Origin: Bacteroidales bacterium
GTDB taxonomy: Bacteria; Bacteroidota; Bacteroidia; Bacteroidales; UBA932
Assembly (NCBI GenBank): GCA_017561665.1
Contig: JAFZBQ010000035.1
Coordinates: forward strand, 1-63,461
Direction of reading: 5' to 3'
Length of the DNA stretch: 63,461 nt
This document shows, piece by piece, positions 39,637 through 47,833 of this stretch (positions within the stretch are counted from its first letter, which is position 1; the number at the start of each line of letters is the position of its first letter). Made by a program: the position numbers and the translations under genes. The notes below the pieces were generated by a model that worked only from the letters and a program-made list of their open reading frames with translations, ran no database searches and had not been told where the DNA came from.

Positions 39637-42600
39637 ATGGATACATCAATCAAGAAAGTTTTGGTTCTGGGCTCGGGAGCCCTCAAAATAGGCCAAGCCG
39701 GCGAGTTTGACTACAGCGGCAGCCAGGCATTGAAGGCGATGAGGGAAGAGGGTATCAAAACGGTCCTCATCAATCCCAATATCGCTACGGTACAAACGTC
39801 GGAGGGCATTGCCGACAAGGTTTACTTCCTCCCCGTGACTCCGTTCTTCGTGGAGAAGGTAATCGACCGCGAGCGGCCCGACGGCATCCTGCTGAGTTTC
39901 GGCGGCCAGACCGCACTCAACTGCGGCGTGGAGCTCTACCGCGGCGGCATCCTCGAAAAGTACGGCGTCAAGGTGCTCGGCACCCCGGTGCAGTCGATAA
40001 TCGACACCGAGGACCGCGAGGCATTTGTGGAGAGGATGGAGGAGATCGGCATCAAGATTATCCGTTCTTCCGCCGTCAACAGTGTGGAAGAGGCGGCTGC
40101 GGCTGCGCGTGACCTGGGTTATCCGGTTATTCTGCGTGCGGCATACGCCCTGGGCGGCCTGGGCAGCGGCTTCTGCGATAATGAGGAGCAGCTGATTACT
40201 CTGGCGGAGAAGTCGTTCTCATATTCGCCTCAGGTGCTGGTAGAAAAGTCCTTGAAGGGTTGGAAGGAGATTGAATTCGAGGTGGTTCGCGACCGCTACG
40301 ACAACTGCATCGCGGTCTGCAACATGGAGAATTTTGACCCGCTGGGTATACATACGGGTGAGAGTATCGTGGTGGCGCCCTGCCAGACGCTTGACAACCA
40401 CGACATCAACCTGCTGCGCGAACTTGCCATCAAGATTGTGCGTCACATCGGCATCGTGGGCGAGTGCAACGTGCAGTATGCCTACGACCCCGGTAGCGAT
40501 GACTACCGCGTCATCGAACTGAACGCCCGTCTTTCGCGTTCGTCGGCTCTGGCTTCCAAGGCTACAGGCTATCCGCTGGCGTTCGTGGCTGCCAAACTCG
40601 GCCTGGGCTACGGCCTGCACGAGCTCAAAAACTCTGTAACAAAGACCACACCTGCCTTCTTCGAGCCCGCCATCGACTATATAGTCTGCAAAATTCCCCG
40701 CTGGGATTTGGGTAAATTTCACGGTGTATCCCGCAAGATCGGCTCCAGCATGAAGAGCGTGGGCGAAGTTATGTCCATCGGCCGCAGCTTTGAGGAGGCG
40801 CTTCAGAAGGGCCTGCGAATGATAGGGCAGGGGGCGCACGGTTTCGTGGGCAACAAGGACCTTGGAATTGAGAATGTAGACGAGGCTCTGCGCGAGCCTA
40901 CCGACAAGCGTATCTTTGTGCTGGCCAAGGCTTTGCAGCAAGGATACACGATAGACCAGATATACGAGCTCACCAAGATTGACCGCTGGTTCCTGTTCAA
41001 GCTGCGCAACATGGTCAACACCGAGGCGGAGCTGCAGAAGTACAACCGTGTAGAGGATGTGCCTTTCGAACTGCTAAAGCTGGCCAAGTGCCAGGGCTTC
41101 TCCGACCATCAGCTGGCCAGGGCCTTCTACAAGGATATGGACGATATCGAGTCGGCTCAGGACGCCGTCCGCGCCCACCGCAAGAAACTGGGCATCGTGC
41201 CTTGCGTCAAGCAGATAGACACCCTGGCGGCGGAATTCCCCGCTCAGACCAACTATCTGTATCTCACCTATAACGGAACTAAGCACGATATCGAGTTTTA
41301 CGACGACGGCAAGAGCGTGATTGTGCTGGGCAGCGGCGCCTACCGTATCGGCAGCAGCGTGGAGTTTGACTGGTGCAGTGTCAACGCCCTGCAGACCATC
41401 CGCAAGAGCGGCTGGCGGGGCGTTATGATCAACTACAACCCCGAGACCGTATCCACCGACTACGACATCTGCGACAGGCTATATTTCGACGAATTGAGCT
41501 TTGAGCGGGTAATGGATATATACGAGCTGGAGAACCCTCATGGAGTGATTGTTTCCGTGGGCGGCCAGATTCCCAATAATCTGGCGCTGAGGCTCCATAA
41601 TCACGATGTTAAGATTCTGGGCACCAGTGCATTGGATATTGACCGCGCAGAGGACCGCAACAAGTTCTCTTCTATCGTAGACGAGCTTGGAATAGACCAG
41701 CCCAAGTGGAAGGAGCTGACATCGCTCTCCGACATCCACGCATTCGTGGAGGAAGTGGGCTATCCCGTGCTGGTGCGCCCTTCGTACGTGCTTTCCGGCG
41801 CGGCGATGAACGTCTGCTACAGCGACGACGATCTGGAGCGCTTCCTGGCAATGGCGGCCGAGGTTTCGCAGAAGCACCCCGTGGTGGTAAGCGAATTCAT
41901 GCAGCGCTGCAAGGAGATTGAGTTCGACGCGGTGGCCGACGGCGGCAACATCCTGGCCTACGCCATCAGCGAGCATATCGAATTTGCCGGCGTTCACAGT
42001 GGCGACGCCACCATCGTTTATCCGGCACAGAAGATATATGTCAAGACGATGCGCGACATCAAGAGCGTGGCCCGCAAGATTGCGGCGGCGCTGCACATCA
42101 CCGGTCCCTTCAATATCCAGTTCCTTGCCAAGGAGAACTTCGTGAAGGTAATCGAGTGCAACCTGCGCGCTTCGCGTTCCTTCCCGTTCGTCAGCAAGGT
42201 CTCCAAGATCAATCTGATAGAGTTGGCCACCCGCGCCATGATGGGCGAGCATCCCGCGCCGGTGAGCAAGGATGAATTCGACTTCGACTACGTCGGCATC
42301 AAGGCCTCCCAGTTCTCGTTTACCCGTCTGCTGCAGGCCGACCCGGTGCTGGGCGTGGATATGGCCTCAACCGGCGAGGTGGGCTGCCTGGGCGACGATT
42401 TCGACGACGCGCTGCTAAAATCCATCGTTTCAGTGGGTTATCCCGTGCCTAACAAGGCAATCCTTATTTCTTCCGGTGATGCCCAGCAGAAGGCGTCCAT
42501 GCTCGATGCCTGCCACCTTCTCTTTGACAAGGGATACAAGCTCTACGCCACCGGCGGCACCCAGCGCTTCCTGCAGGAAAACGGAATCGATGCCGCCCGC

Positions 42601-42882
42601 GCCGTATGGCCCAGCGAATACGAGCAGGATCCTTCGCTGGCGGATAAATTCGACACAGCCCTGGATTTGCTTGAAAACAAGAAGGTCGACCTGGTAATCA
42701 ACATCCCCAAGAACTACACCCGAGTGGAGCTTACCAACGGCTACCGCATCCGCCGCGCCGCAGTGGACTTCAACATCCCGCTGATTACCAACGCCCGCCT
42801 GGCCACCGCCTTTGCCCGCGCCTTCTGCTCAATGACTATGGACGATCTGTCCATCAAGACCGCCGACGAGTTTTCGCTGTAG
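39637..42882 (+). CDS. carB: Carbamoyl-phosphate synthase large subunit
   Basis: 1081 residues, full length. Two homologous ATP-grasp halves are visible: first VLGSGALKIGQAGEFDYSG-type start and ILRAAYALGGLGSG; second IVLGSGAYRIGSSVEFDW and LVRPSYVLSGAAM. A C-terminal MGS-like allosteric domain (about 945-1081, KGYKLYATGGTQRFL) ends the protein. It makes carbamoyl phosphate from bicarbonate, ATP and ammonia from CarA. The small downstream gene begins 3 nt later. Confidence 0.97.
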   Translation: MDTSIKKVLVLGSGALKIGQAGEFDYSGSQALKAMREEGIKTVLINPNIATVQTSEGIADKVYFLPVTPFFVEKVIDRERPDGILLSFGGQTALNCGVELYRGGILEKYGVKVLGTPVQSIIDTEDREAFVERMEEIGIKIIRSSAVNSVEEAAAAARDLGYPVILRAAYALGGLGSGFCDNEEQLITLAEKSFSYSPQVLVEKSLKGWKEIEFEVVRDRYDNCIAVCNMENFDPLGIHTGESIVVAPCQTLDNHDINLLRELAIKIVRHIGIVGECNVQYAYDPGSDDYRVIELNARLSRSSALASKATGYPLAFVAAKLGLGYGLHELKNSVTKTTPAFFEPAIDYIVCKIPRWDLGKFHGVSRKIGSSMKSVGEVMSIGRSFEEALQKGLRMIGQGAHGFVGNKDLGIENVDEALREPTDKRIFVLAKALQQGYTIDQIYELTKIDRWFLFKLRNMVNTEAELQKYNRVEDVPFELLKLAKCQGFSDHQLARAFYKDMDDIESAQDAVRAHRKKLGIVPCVKQIDTLAAEFPAQTNYLYLTYNGTKHDIEFYDDGKSVIVLGSGAYRIGSSVEFDWCSVNALQTIRKSGWRGVMINYNPETVSTDYDICDRLYFDELSFERVMDIYELENPHGVIVSVGGQIPNNLALRLHNHDVKILGTSALDIDRAEDRNKFSSIVDELGIDQPKWKELTSLSDIHAFVEEVGYPVLVRPSYVLSGAAMNVCYSDDDLERFLAMAAEVSQKHPVVVSEFMQRCKEIEFDAVADGGNILAYAISEHIEFAGVHSGDATIVYPAQKIYVKTMRDIKSVARKIAAALHITGPFNIQFLAKENFVKVIECNLRASRSFPFVSKVSKINLIELATRAMMGEHPAPVSKDEFDFDYVGIKASQFSFTRLLQADPVLGVDMASTGEVGCLGDDFDDALLKSIVSVGYPVPNKAILISSGDAQQKASMLDACHLLFDKGYKLYATGGTQRFLQENGIDAARAVWPSEYEQDPSLADKFDTALDLLENKKVDLVINIPKNYTRVELTNGYRIRRAAVDFNIPLITNARLATAFARAFCSMTMDDLSIKTADEFSL

Positions 42883-42885
42883 GAT

Positions 42886-43308
42886 ATGGCAAGGATTTAC
42901 GTCGCATCCAGCTGGCGGAACCAGTACTTCCCCGAGGTGGTCAGTGCTTTGAGGGAGGCCGGCCACGAAGTGTACGATTTCCGCAACCCGCCGCACGGCG
43001 GTAATGGGTTTAAGTGGACCCAGATCGACGAAAACGCCCCGAATTGGACGTTTGCTGAGTATTCGGCAGGGTTGCACCACCCGAAGGCAGAAAGGCAGTT
43101 TAAGGCCGATATGGAGGCCCTGGAATGGGCCGATACCTGCGTGCTGGTTCTCCCGTGCGGCCGCAGCGCCCACACCGAAGCGGGCTGGATGGCCGGCGCC
43201 GGTCGCCGCGTAATAGCCTACATCCCTGAAATGGTCGAGCCCGAACTGATGTACAAACTCTTCGACTCCGTCGTCGGCACCCTGGAAGACCTGATTAAGG
43301 CTCTGTAA
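42886..43308 (+). CDS. Nucleoside 2-deoxyribosyltransferase-like protein
   Basis: 140 residues. The N-terminal RIYVASSWRNQYFPEV and the C-terminal CGRSAHTEAGWMAGAGRRVIAY match the nucleotide-binding pattern of the nucleoside 2-deoxyribosyltransferase superfamily, including a conserved Glu before GW. A role in nucleotide salvage or sanitising fits its place 3 nt after carB, but many relatives are unassigned. The stop codon abuts the stop of the convergent pduL gene with no gap. Confidence 0.75.
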   Translation: MARIYVASSWRNQYFPEVVSALREAGHEVYDFRNPPHGGNGFKWTQIDENAPNWTFAEYSAGLHHPKAERQFKADMEALEWADTCVLVLPCGRSAHTEAGWMAGAGRRVIAYIPEMVEPELMYKLFDSVVGTLEDLIKAL

Positions 43309-43878
43309 TTATTCCACTATTCTTCCGGTGATTTCGCCGCTGCAGCCGGCGGCGTTTGCCTCGTCGGTGTCGATGTGCATAGCCAGGGCATATTTTGGAG
43401 AGACGCGCACTACGGTGTCGCCGAAAATCACCTTGCGGCCGGTTTCCTGCTCGACTTCGACATTGACTATCTGGCCGTTTACAACGCCGAAGGCCTCGGC
43501 GTCTTCCGGAGTCATATGGACGTGACGCTTGGCCACGATGACGCCTTCTGCAAGGTCAACCTCGCCACAGGGGCCGATGAGTTTGCACGGGGCGCTGCCG
43601 GCCACGTCGGCGCTCTCGCGCACCGGGGCCACAATGCCCAGGGTGCGGGCGTCTGTAAATGAAACTTCTACCTGATTCTCGGGACGTACGGGGCCCAGGA
43701 TGGACATCTTGAGGCTGGACTTGGGTCCAACCACCTCCACCTTCTGAGTGGTCGCGAACTGACCGGGCTGGGAGAGGGCCTTCTTGAATTCGAGCTCGGC
43801 GCCGGGGCCGAAAAGTATTTCCAGAGTTTCCTGTGTGACGTGCAGATGACGTGCAGAAGTTTCGATTATGAAGTTCAT
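43309..43878 (-). CDS. pduL: Phosphate propanoyltransferase (PduL-type phosphotransacylase)
   Basis: 189 residues comprising two beta-barrel domains with the two PduL zinc-site motifs, SARHLHVTQ (near the N-terminus) and AKRHVHMTPEDA (about residue 115). The family converts acyl-CoA and phosphate to acyl phosphate plus CoA. No shell-protein or other microcompartment genes and no acetate kinase gene are near, and there is no N-terminal encapsulation extension, so it probably acts as a soluble phosphotransacetylase in acetate or propionate metabolism. ATG 43878 was chosen (MNFIIETSARHLH). It follows tamL by 23 nt. Confidence 0.88.
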   Translation of the reverse strand: MNFIIETSARHLHVTQETLEILFGPGAELEFKKALSQPGQFATTQKVEVVGPKSSLKMSILGPVRPENQVEVSFTDARTLGIVAPVRESADVAGSAPCKLIGPCGEVDLAEGVIVAKRHVHMTPEDAEAFGVVNGQIVNVEVEQETGRKVIFGDTVVRVSPKYALAMHIDTDEANAAGCSGEITGRIVE

Positions 43879-43901
43879 TTCTGTGTAAATGTTATATAGT
43901 C

Positions 43902-46046
43902 TTAGAATGGATATCCGATGCCGAGGTGGATGGCGAAGCCGTCTTTGCCGAACCACTCACGCGGCGCCAGCCAGCGCTGCAGTTCCGGGTCGTAACCCTT
44001 GATGCCGAGGTCCACGCGGATAAGCAGCAGGCCGAAGTCCAGACGGGCGCCGGCACCCCAGCTCATTGCGGTGGATTTGGCGAGGTTCTCAAATGAGAAA
44101 ACGGAGAGCATATACTCCTCATCTACAAAACTGGGATCTTTGGGGAGGTTCCAGATGTTGCCCACATCGGTGAACAACGCACCGTCCAGCTTCCAGAACA
44201 GCGGGAAACGCCACTCCACGTTGGCTTCCAGACGCATATCGCCGACTTGGTTGTATATCAGGAACTTTTCGTCCAGAGGGGACATGCCGGGACCTACGGT
44301 GCGGGACTGCCAGCCGCGCATCGAGTTGGCGCCGCCGGCATAGAACATCTGTTCCAGAGGCATCGAGAACAGCGAATTGCCGTAGGCGTAGCCGATGCCG
44401 GCCAGGAATCTGGTGGCCAGCGCCATCTTGTTTTCGCGGCCGAATCGGAGAGTCTCCACTGCGCTTACCTGTGCGCGTAGGTACTGTGAATATGGAATGC
44501 CCCATACGAGCTTCTGGCCGCGCCTGTTCTCTTTCCAGAGGGCCTTCATCGAATTCAGCAGCAGACCGGACGAAGAAGCGTCGGCACGGACGTAAAAGTA
44601 GCTGTTCTTGGGATTTACGGCGGGGTCAGTGGTGTAGTATACCGATGCCGTGGTACCCAGGTCAAAATGGTCCTGATACTGATATTGCAGATAGCTGCTG
44701 TTGAGGTTCGTATAGAAATCGTGATCAATGTCGGTGATTTTGATGATGCTAAGGTGAGGAATGCTCACCGAATAGCGGAGGTTGCGGCTTTGGCTCCAGC
44801 TGTAACCGTAGGTGCCGGAAAGGATGTAGCGGGTATACTCCGGCCGGTTCTGGTAGTTGTACGCCAGCGAAATGTCGGTGCTGGGCAGGGCGGGGGTGCG
44901 GCTGCCTATGAAGGGCAGAAGCAGCAACCGTGGAAACTTCAATCCGGCGGTGATAGCATACTCGTTGCTGCGGGCTGGGTCGTTTATCTTGAACTGGAAA
45001 TTGCCGCGGAAACCGAGGCTGAGGACTTCGCCGCCGTGGAAGATGTTAAAGTGATTGTAAGTCAGGGAGGGAGTGAGACCGATCAGGCCGCTGGAGTTGG
45101 TGGAGGCATCCATATTCACCTCAAAATTCTGCAGCTTGGACGGTGTCAGGGTAATTACGCAGTCGACCTGGCTGGTGGAATCCACCGGAGTGAGGCTGAT
45201 GTTGACGGTGTTGAAGATATGGTTGCCGGCAAAGCGCTGGTATGTGGTGTTGATGAGTTCCTCGCTGTACATCATCCCGCTCTTGATAAGGTTGATGTTG
45301 TCCAGGAAATCGCGGCGCACGTTCATATTGCGGGGAACATCGTAGCTGACGTTTCGCACGGTGTAGGGGGTGAGCTTGCGCGCCTGGGAAGGGACTTCGT
45401 TGCGGGTGTAGTTGCGCAGTTCAACTTTGAGCAGCGCCGTGTCCCGCACCGCCGTGGTGTCGGCAAAATTGAACATGTGGTTCTTCGAGAAGCCGTAGTA
45501 TCCCTTGCTGCGCAGCAGGGTCGCGATACGCTCCGCCTCCTTCTCCAGACTCTCTTCAGAAAGCGGATCACCTATCTTCAAAGTATGATTCGGCGTGTCT
45601 TCTTCGTATATCTGACGTATGGCGTCGTCTGCAATTGCATATGTGATATCCTTCACCGGATACTGCTTGCCCAGGGTCACGATATACTTTACGGTGGCCT
45701 TGTGGTTCTTGCGTACCACGGCGGTATCGATTCTGGAATTATAGTATCCCTGATATTCAAGGTGGCGCAGCATGCCGTTGCGGCTGGGAGTTATAAGCTG
45801 GTCGTCAAAGAGCACCGGCTTGGCAAACAGCCACCGCAGTCCCATGTTCTGATTGGCCTTTTCGCTTTGTTTGAGATAGGCGGAAAGTTCACTCTTGGGA
45901 TAGGTGCGGGAATTGGTGATGATTATCTTGTTCTTGCTCAGGAGATACTCGTTTTCGGCAAAGACATACGACTGGGCGCACGAAACGGCCAGCAGAGCGG
46001 CCATCGCCAGAAGCAGCAAGGAGTATGCAAGTTTGAGCCGATTCAT
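43902..46046 (-). CDS. TamL-type lipoprotein, BamA/TamA-family outer membrane protein
   Basis: 714 residues with a lipoprotein signal ending LLAVSC (Cys23). POTRA-like segments follow (about 30-340, RYPKS/YNSRIDTAVV, LRSKGYYGF, FAGNHIFNTVNISL). A C-terminal Omp85 barrel contains FYAGGANSMRGWQSRTVGPG (with the RGW of the family's conserved loop) and ends in IHLGIGYPF. Bacteroidota replace TamA with such lipidated TamL proteins, which insert outer membrane proteins or move lipids with TamB. No tamB gene is adjacent. Start 46046 was chosen since the -7 box (46062-46069) covers the earlier possible start at 46064. Confidence 0.85.
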   Translation of the reverse strand: MNRLKLAYSLLLLAMAALLAVSCAQSYVFAENEYLLSKNKIIITNSRTYPKSELSAYLKQSEKANQNMGLRWLFAKPVLFDDQLITPSRNGMLRHLEYQGYYNSRIDTAVVRKNHKATVKYIVTLGKQYPVKDITYAIADDAIRQIYEEDTPNHTLKIGDPLSEESLEKEAERIATLLRSKGYYGFSKNHMFNFADTTAVRDTALLKVELRNYTRNEVPSQARKLTPYTVRNVSYDVPRNMNVRRDFLDNINLIKSGMMYSEELINTTYQRFAGNHIFNTVNISLTPVDSTSQVDCVITLTPSKLQNFEVNMDASTNSSGLIGLTPSLTYNHFNIFHGGEVLSLGFRGNFQFKINDPARSNEYAITAGLKFPRLLLLPFIGSRTPALPSTDISLAYNYQNRPEYTRYILSGTYGYSWSQSRNLRYSVSIPHLSIIKITDIDHDFYTNLNSSYLQYQYQDHFDLGTTASVYYTTDPAVNPKNSYFYVRADASSSGLLLNSMKALWKENRRGQKLVWGIPYSQYLRAQVSAVETLRFGRENKMALATRFLAGIGYAYGNSLFSMPLEQMFYAGGANSMRGWQSRTVGPGMSPLDEKFLIYNQVGDMRLEANVEWRFPLFWKLDGALFTDVGNIWNLPKDPSFVDEEYMLSVFSFENLAKSTAMSWGAGARLDFGLLLIRVDLGIKGYDPELQRWLAPREWFGKDGFAIHLGIGYPF

Positions 46047-46061
46047 ATACAATATATTACA

Positions 46062-46069
46062 CAAATGTA
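46062..46069 (-). promoter_or_regulatory. -7 promoter box of tamL
   Basis: The minus strand reads TACATTTG (exact TAnnTTTG), 15 nt before the ATG at 46046. It excludes the upstream in-frame start at 46064. Confidence 0.6.
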
Positions 46070-46078
46070 ATTATTTTT

Positions 46079-46086
46079 TACTTTTG
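46079..46086 (+). promoter_or_regulatory. -7 promoter box of the TrmH-type methyltransferase gene
   Basis: TACTTTTG matches TAnnTTTG exactly and ends 5 nt before the ATG at 46092, so the transcript is probably leaderless. It is divergent from, and only 9 bp away from, the tamL box. Confidence 0.6.
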
Positions 46087-46091
46087 TATGT

Positions 46092-46856
46092 ATGATTTCC
46101 AAGGCAGAAATAAAAAGGATACACGCCCTGCGCGCCAAAAAACAGCGCGATGAGAGCGGCCTCTTTGTGGTGGAAGGGGAGAAGATGGTGGCCGAGGCGC
46201 TCGCCAGCGGCTTTGAAGTGGAGAATGTCTACCGCACAGAAGATATTGGCGAGGAGGCGATGAGCCGCATCACTATGCTTTCCAGCCCCTCTCCGGCGCT
46301 GGCGGTGGTGCGTATTCCCCAGTCACCTTCCAAGGACGATATAGACGCCCTGATAGCTTCCAAACCGCTGTGCCTGGCGCTGGATTCGGTGCGTGACCCC
46401 GGCAATCTGGGCACCATCGTCCGCATTGCCGACTGGTTCGGCATAGACGCCATATTCGCCTCGCCCGACACTGTGGAATTGTACAACCCGAAGACGGTAC
46501 AGGCCACCATGGGGGCCATCTTCCGCCGCAAGGTAATCTACTGTGCACTGCCGGCGGTGGCCCGGCGTTTTACCGAGGCGGGGATGCCGGTCTACGGCAC
46601 TTTCCTGGACGGCAGCGACATCTATAAAGAGGATCTGTCGTCCTCCGGCCTGATAGTTATGGGCTCCGAATCCAACGGCATAGGTGCCGAAATGGCGGCG
46701 CGGGTCACCCATCGGCTCTTCATCCCGCCTTATCCGCGCAAAAGCGAAGGCGGCAGCGAATCGCTCAATGTTGCAATCGCCACCGCCGTCACCTGTGCCA
46801 TATTCAGAGGGGGCTCCGCCCCTACACCCCGCCGCTCCGCGCTGGCTATTCATTAA
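46092..46856 (+). CDS. TrmH-family RNA 2'-O-methyltransferase
   Basis: 254 residues. The N-terminal substrate-binding domain (KKQRDESGLFVVEGEKMVAEAL) precedes a SPOUT catalytic domain with LALDSVRDPGNLGTIVRIADWFG, VMGSESNGIG and SLNVAIATAVTCAIFR, the knotted SAM-binding motifs. It probably methylates a ribose in 23S rRNA or tRNA. After CAIFR, where homologues usually end, there are 15 further residues (GGSAPTPRRSALAIH) encoded by a GC-rich palindromic stretch. These look like read-in to repeat DNA rather than part of the enzyme. Confidence 0.9.
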   Translation: MISKAEIKRIHALRAKKQRDESGLFVVEGEKMVAEALASGFEVENVYRTEDIGEEAMSRITMLSSPSPALAVVRIPQSPSKDDIDALIASKPLCLALDSVRDPGNLGTIVRIADWFGIDAIFASPDTVELYNPKTVQATMGAIFRRKVIYCALPAVARRFTEAGMPVYGTFLDGSDIYKEDLSSSGLIVMGSESNGIGAEMAARVTHRLFIPPYPRKSEGGSESLNVAIATAVTCAIFRGGSAPTPRRSALAIH

Positions 46857-46905
46857 TCCTACCCGCACGCGCTTCGCTATCGCCTGCAGGCGATTGTTAG
46901 GCGGC
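46814..46905. repeat. GC-rich palindromic stretch between convergent genes
   Basis: It contains GGGGC-TCC-GCCCC (a small hairpin) and a perfect 16-bp palindrome ATCGCCTGCAGGCGAT at about 46881-46896. It covers the last codons of the TrmH-type gene and the gap before the convergent flavodoxin gene. No T run follows either hairpin, so it is not a classical terminator; a dispersed repeat is possible but no second copy was found in the window. Confidence 0.4.
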
Positions 46906-46906
46906 G

Positions 46907-47734
46907 CTATCTCACTACCTTGGTAAAGACGGGGTTCTGCCCCTCTTCTACGGTTACGTATACCTTAACGTCGCCCATCGGGGGGAAGTCGGGCCTGTCC
47001 TCGCGCGGAAGCGGAGTGGCGGTAAATAGGTACTCGGTGCCGTTCTCAATTGCGCGGGATGCCACCTTGGCAGCCTTTGCGTTCAGCATTGGATAACCGT
47101 TTACTGCGGCGTCAAAGATGGCTGCCTCCTCTTCGCTTACAGGGTGTTCATCGCCGAACTCTTCAGGCTGGAAAAAATCTCCCTCTATGAATCCGCCCGC
47201 CTTCAGGAAGTTGTCAACCTCCTTTTCTATGGCTGCCACGCGGGCTGCGCGGACGCCGTAGCCGGGCAGGATCTCGGCCTCGGGCTGCGCTGCTTTGAGG
47301 TCGCGGACACTGGAGTCGAGGCCGCCGCTGCCGAAGCTGCAGAAGGGAACTATCTTCTTGCCGGCAAGGTCGGCAGAAGCGATGAACGCGCCCATAGGCG
47401 GGGCGTATGTGCCGAACCAGATGGGGTAGCCCAGATAGATGACTTCATAGTCTTCCAGATTGGCCTTGATCGGCTCAATTTCCGGAAGAATGCCATCTTC
47501 CCGCTCTTTCATACAGCGGGCTATTGTGGTGTCAAAATCGCCGTCGTATGGTGTTACGGCCACGATTTCTTCCGTGTCAGCACCGGTCTTGGCAGCTATC
47601 GCCTCGGCCACGGCCTTGGTGTTGCCAGTCTGGGAATAGTAGAGTACCAGCGCCTTGGGCGCCTTCTTATCTCCGCAGGATACTGCGGCAAACATTGCAG
47701 CGGCAATTGCCATAATTCGTATCAGTCTTTTCAT
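46907..47734 (-). CDS. Flavodoxin-domain lipoprotein
   Basis: 275 residues with a lipoprotein signal ending AAVSC (Cys20). The flavodoxin fold (about 27-175) has the FMN phosphate loop YYSQTGNTKAVAEAI, YLGYPIWFGTYAPPM and FCSFGSGGLDSS. About 100 further residues of unknown fold follow. An FMN protein tethered outside the cytoplasm suggests envelope redox transfer, but the partner is unknown. It is divergent from the outer membrane barrel gene at 47834 and has its own housekeeping-type promoter. Confidence 0.83.
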   Translation of the reverse strand: MKRLIRIMAIAAAMFAAVSCGDKKAPKALVLYYSQTGNTKAVAEAIAAKTGADTEEIVAVTPYDGDFDTTIARCMKEREDGILPEIEPIKANLEDYEVIYLGYPIWFGTYAPPMGAFIASADLAGKKIVPFCSFGSGGLDSSVRDLKAAQPEAEILPGYGVRAARVAAIEKEVDNFLKAGGFIEGDFFQPEEFGDEHPVSEEEAAIFDAAVNGYPMLNAKAAKVASRAIENGTEYLFTATPLPREDRPDFPPMGDVKVYVTVEEGQNPVFTKVVR

Positions 47735-47756
47735 ATCAGTTATTATTGTCGTATAA

Positions 47757-47764
47757 CAAAATTA
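47757..47764 (-). promoter_or_regulatory. -7 promoter box of the flavodoxin gene
   Basis: The minus strand reads TAATTTTG (exact TAnnTTTG), 22 nt before the ATG at 47734. It is back-to-back with the ECF-type promoter that starts 23 bp away. Confidence 0.55.
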
Positions 47765-47786
47765 ACAATTATTTGCAGTTTTTTCT

Positions 47787-47811
47787 AACCTTTACGGCCG
47801 GTTTTGCGTCT
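47787..47811 (+). promoter_or_regulatory. Candidate ECF sigma promoter of the outer membrane barrel gene
   Basis: AACCTTT (47787-47793), 13 nt, CGTCT (47807-47811) followed by A; the same elements and spacing as the site at 25536 in front of the ECF sigma operon. The ATG at 47834 is 22 nt downstream. No TAnnTTTG box was found here, so dependence on the ECF sigma factor is inferred. Confidence 0.6.
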
Positions 47812-47833
47812 ATTGGTAAAACTGATTTGAAAA

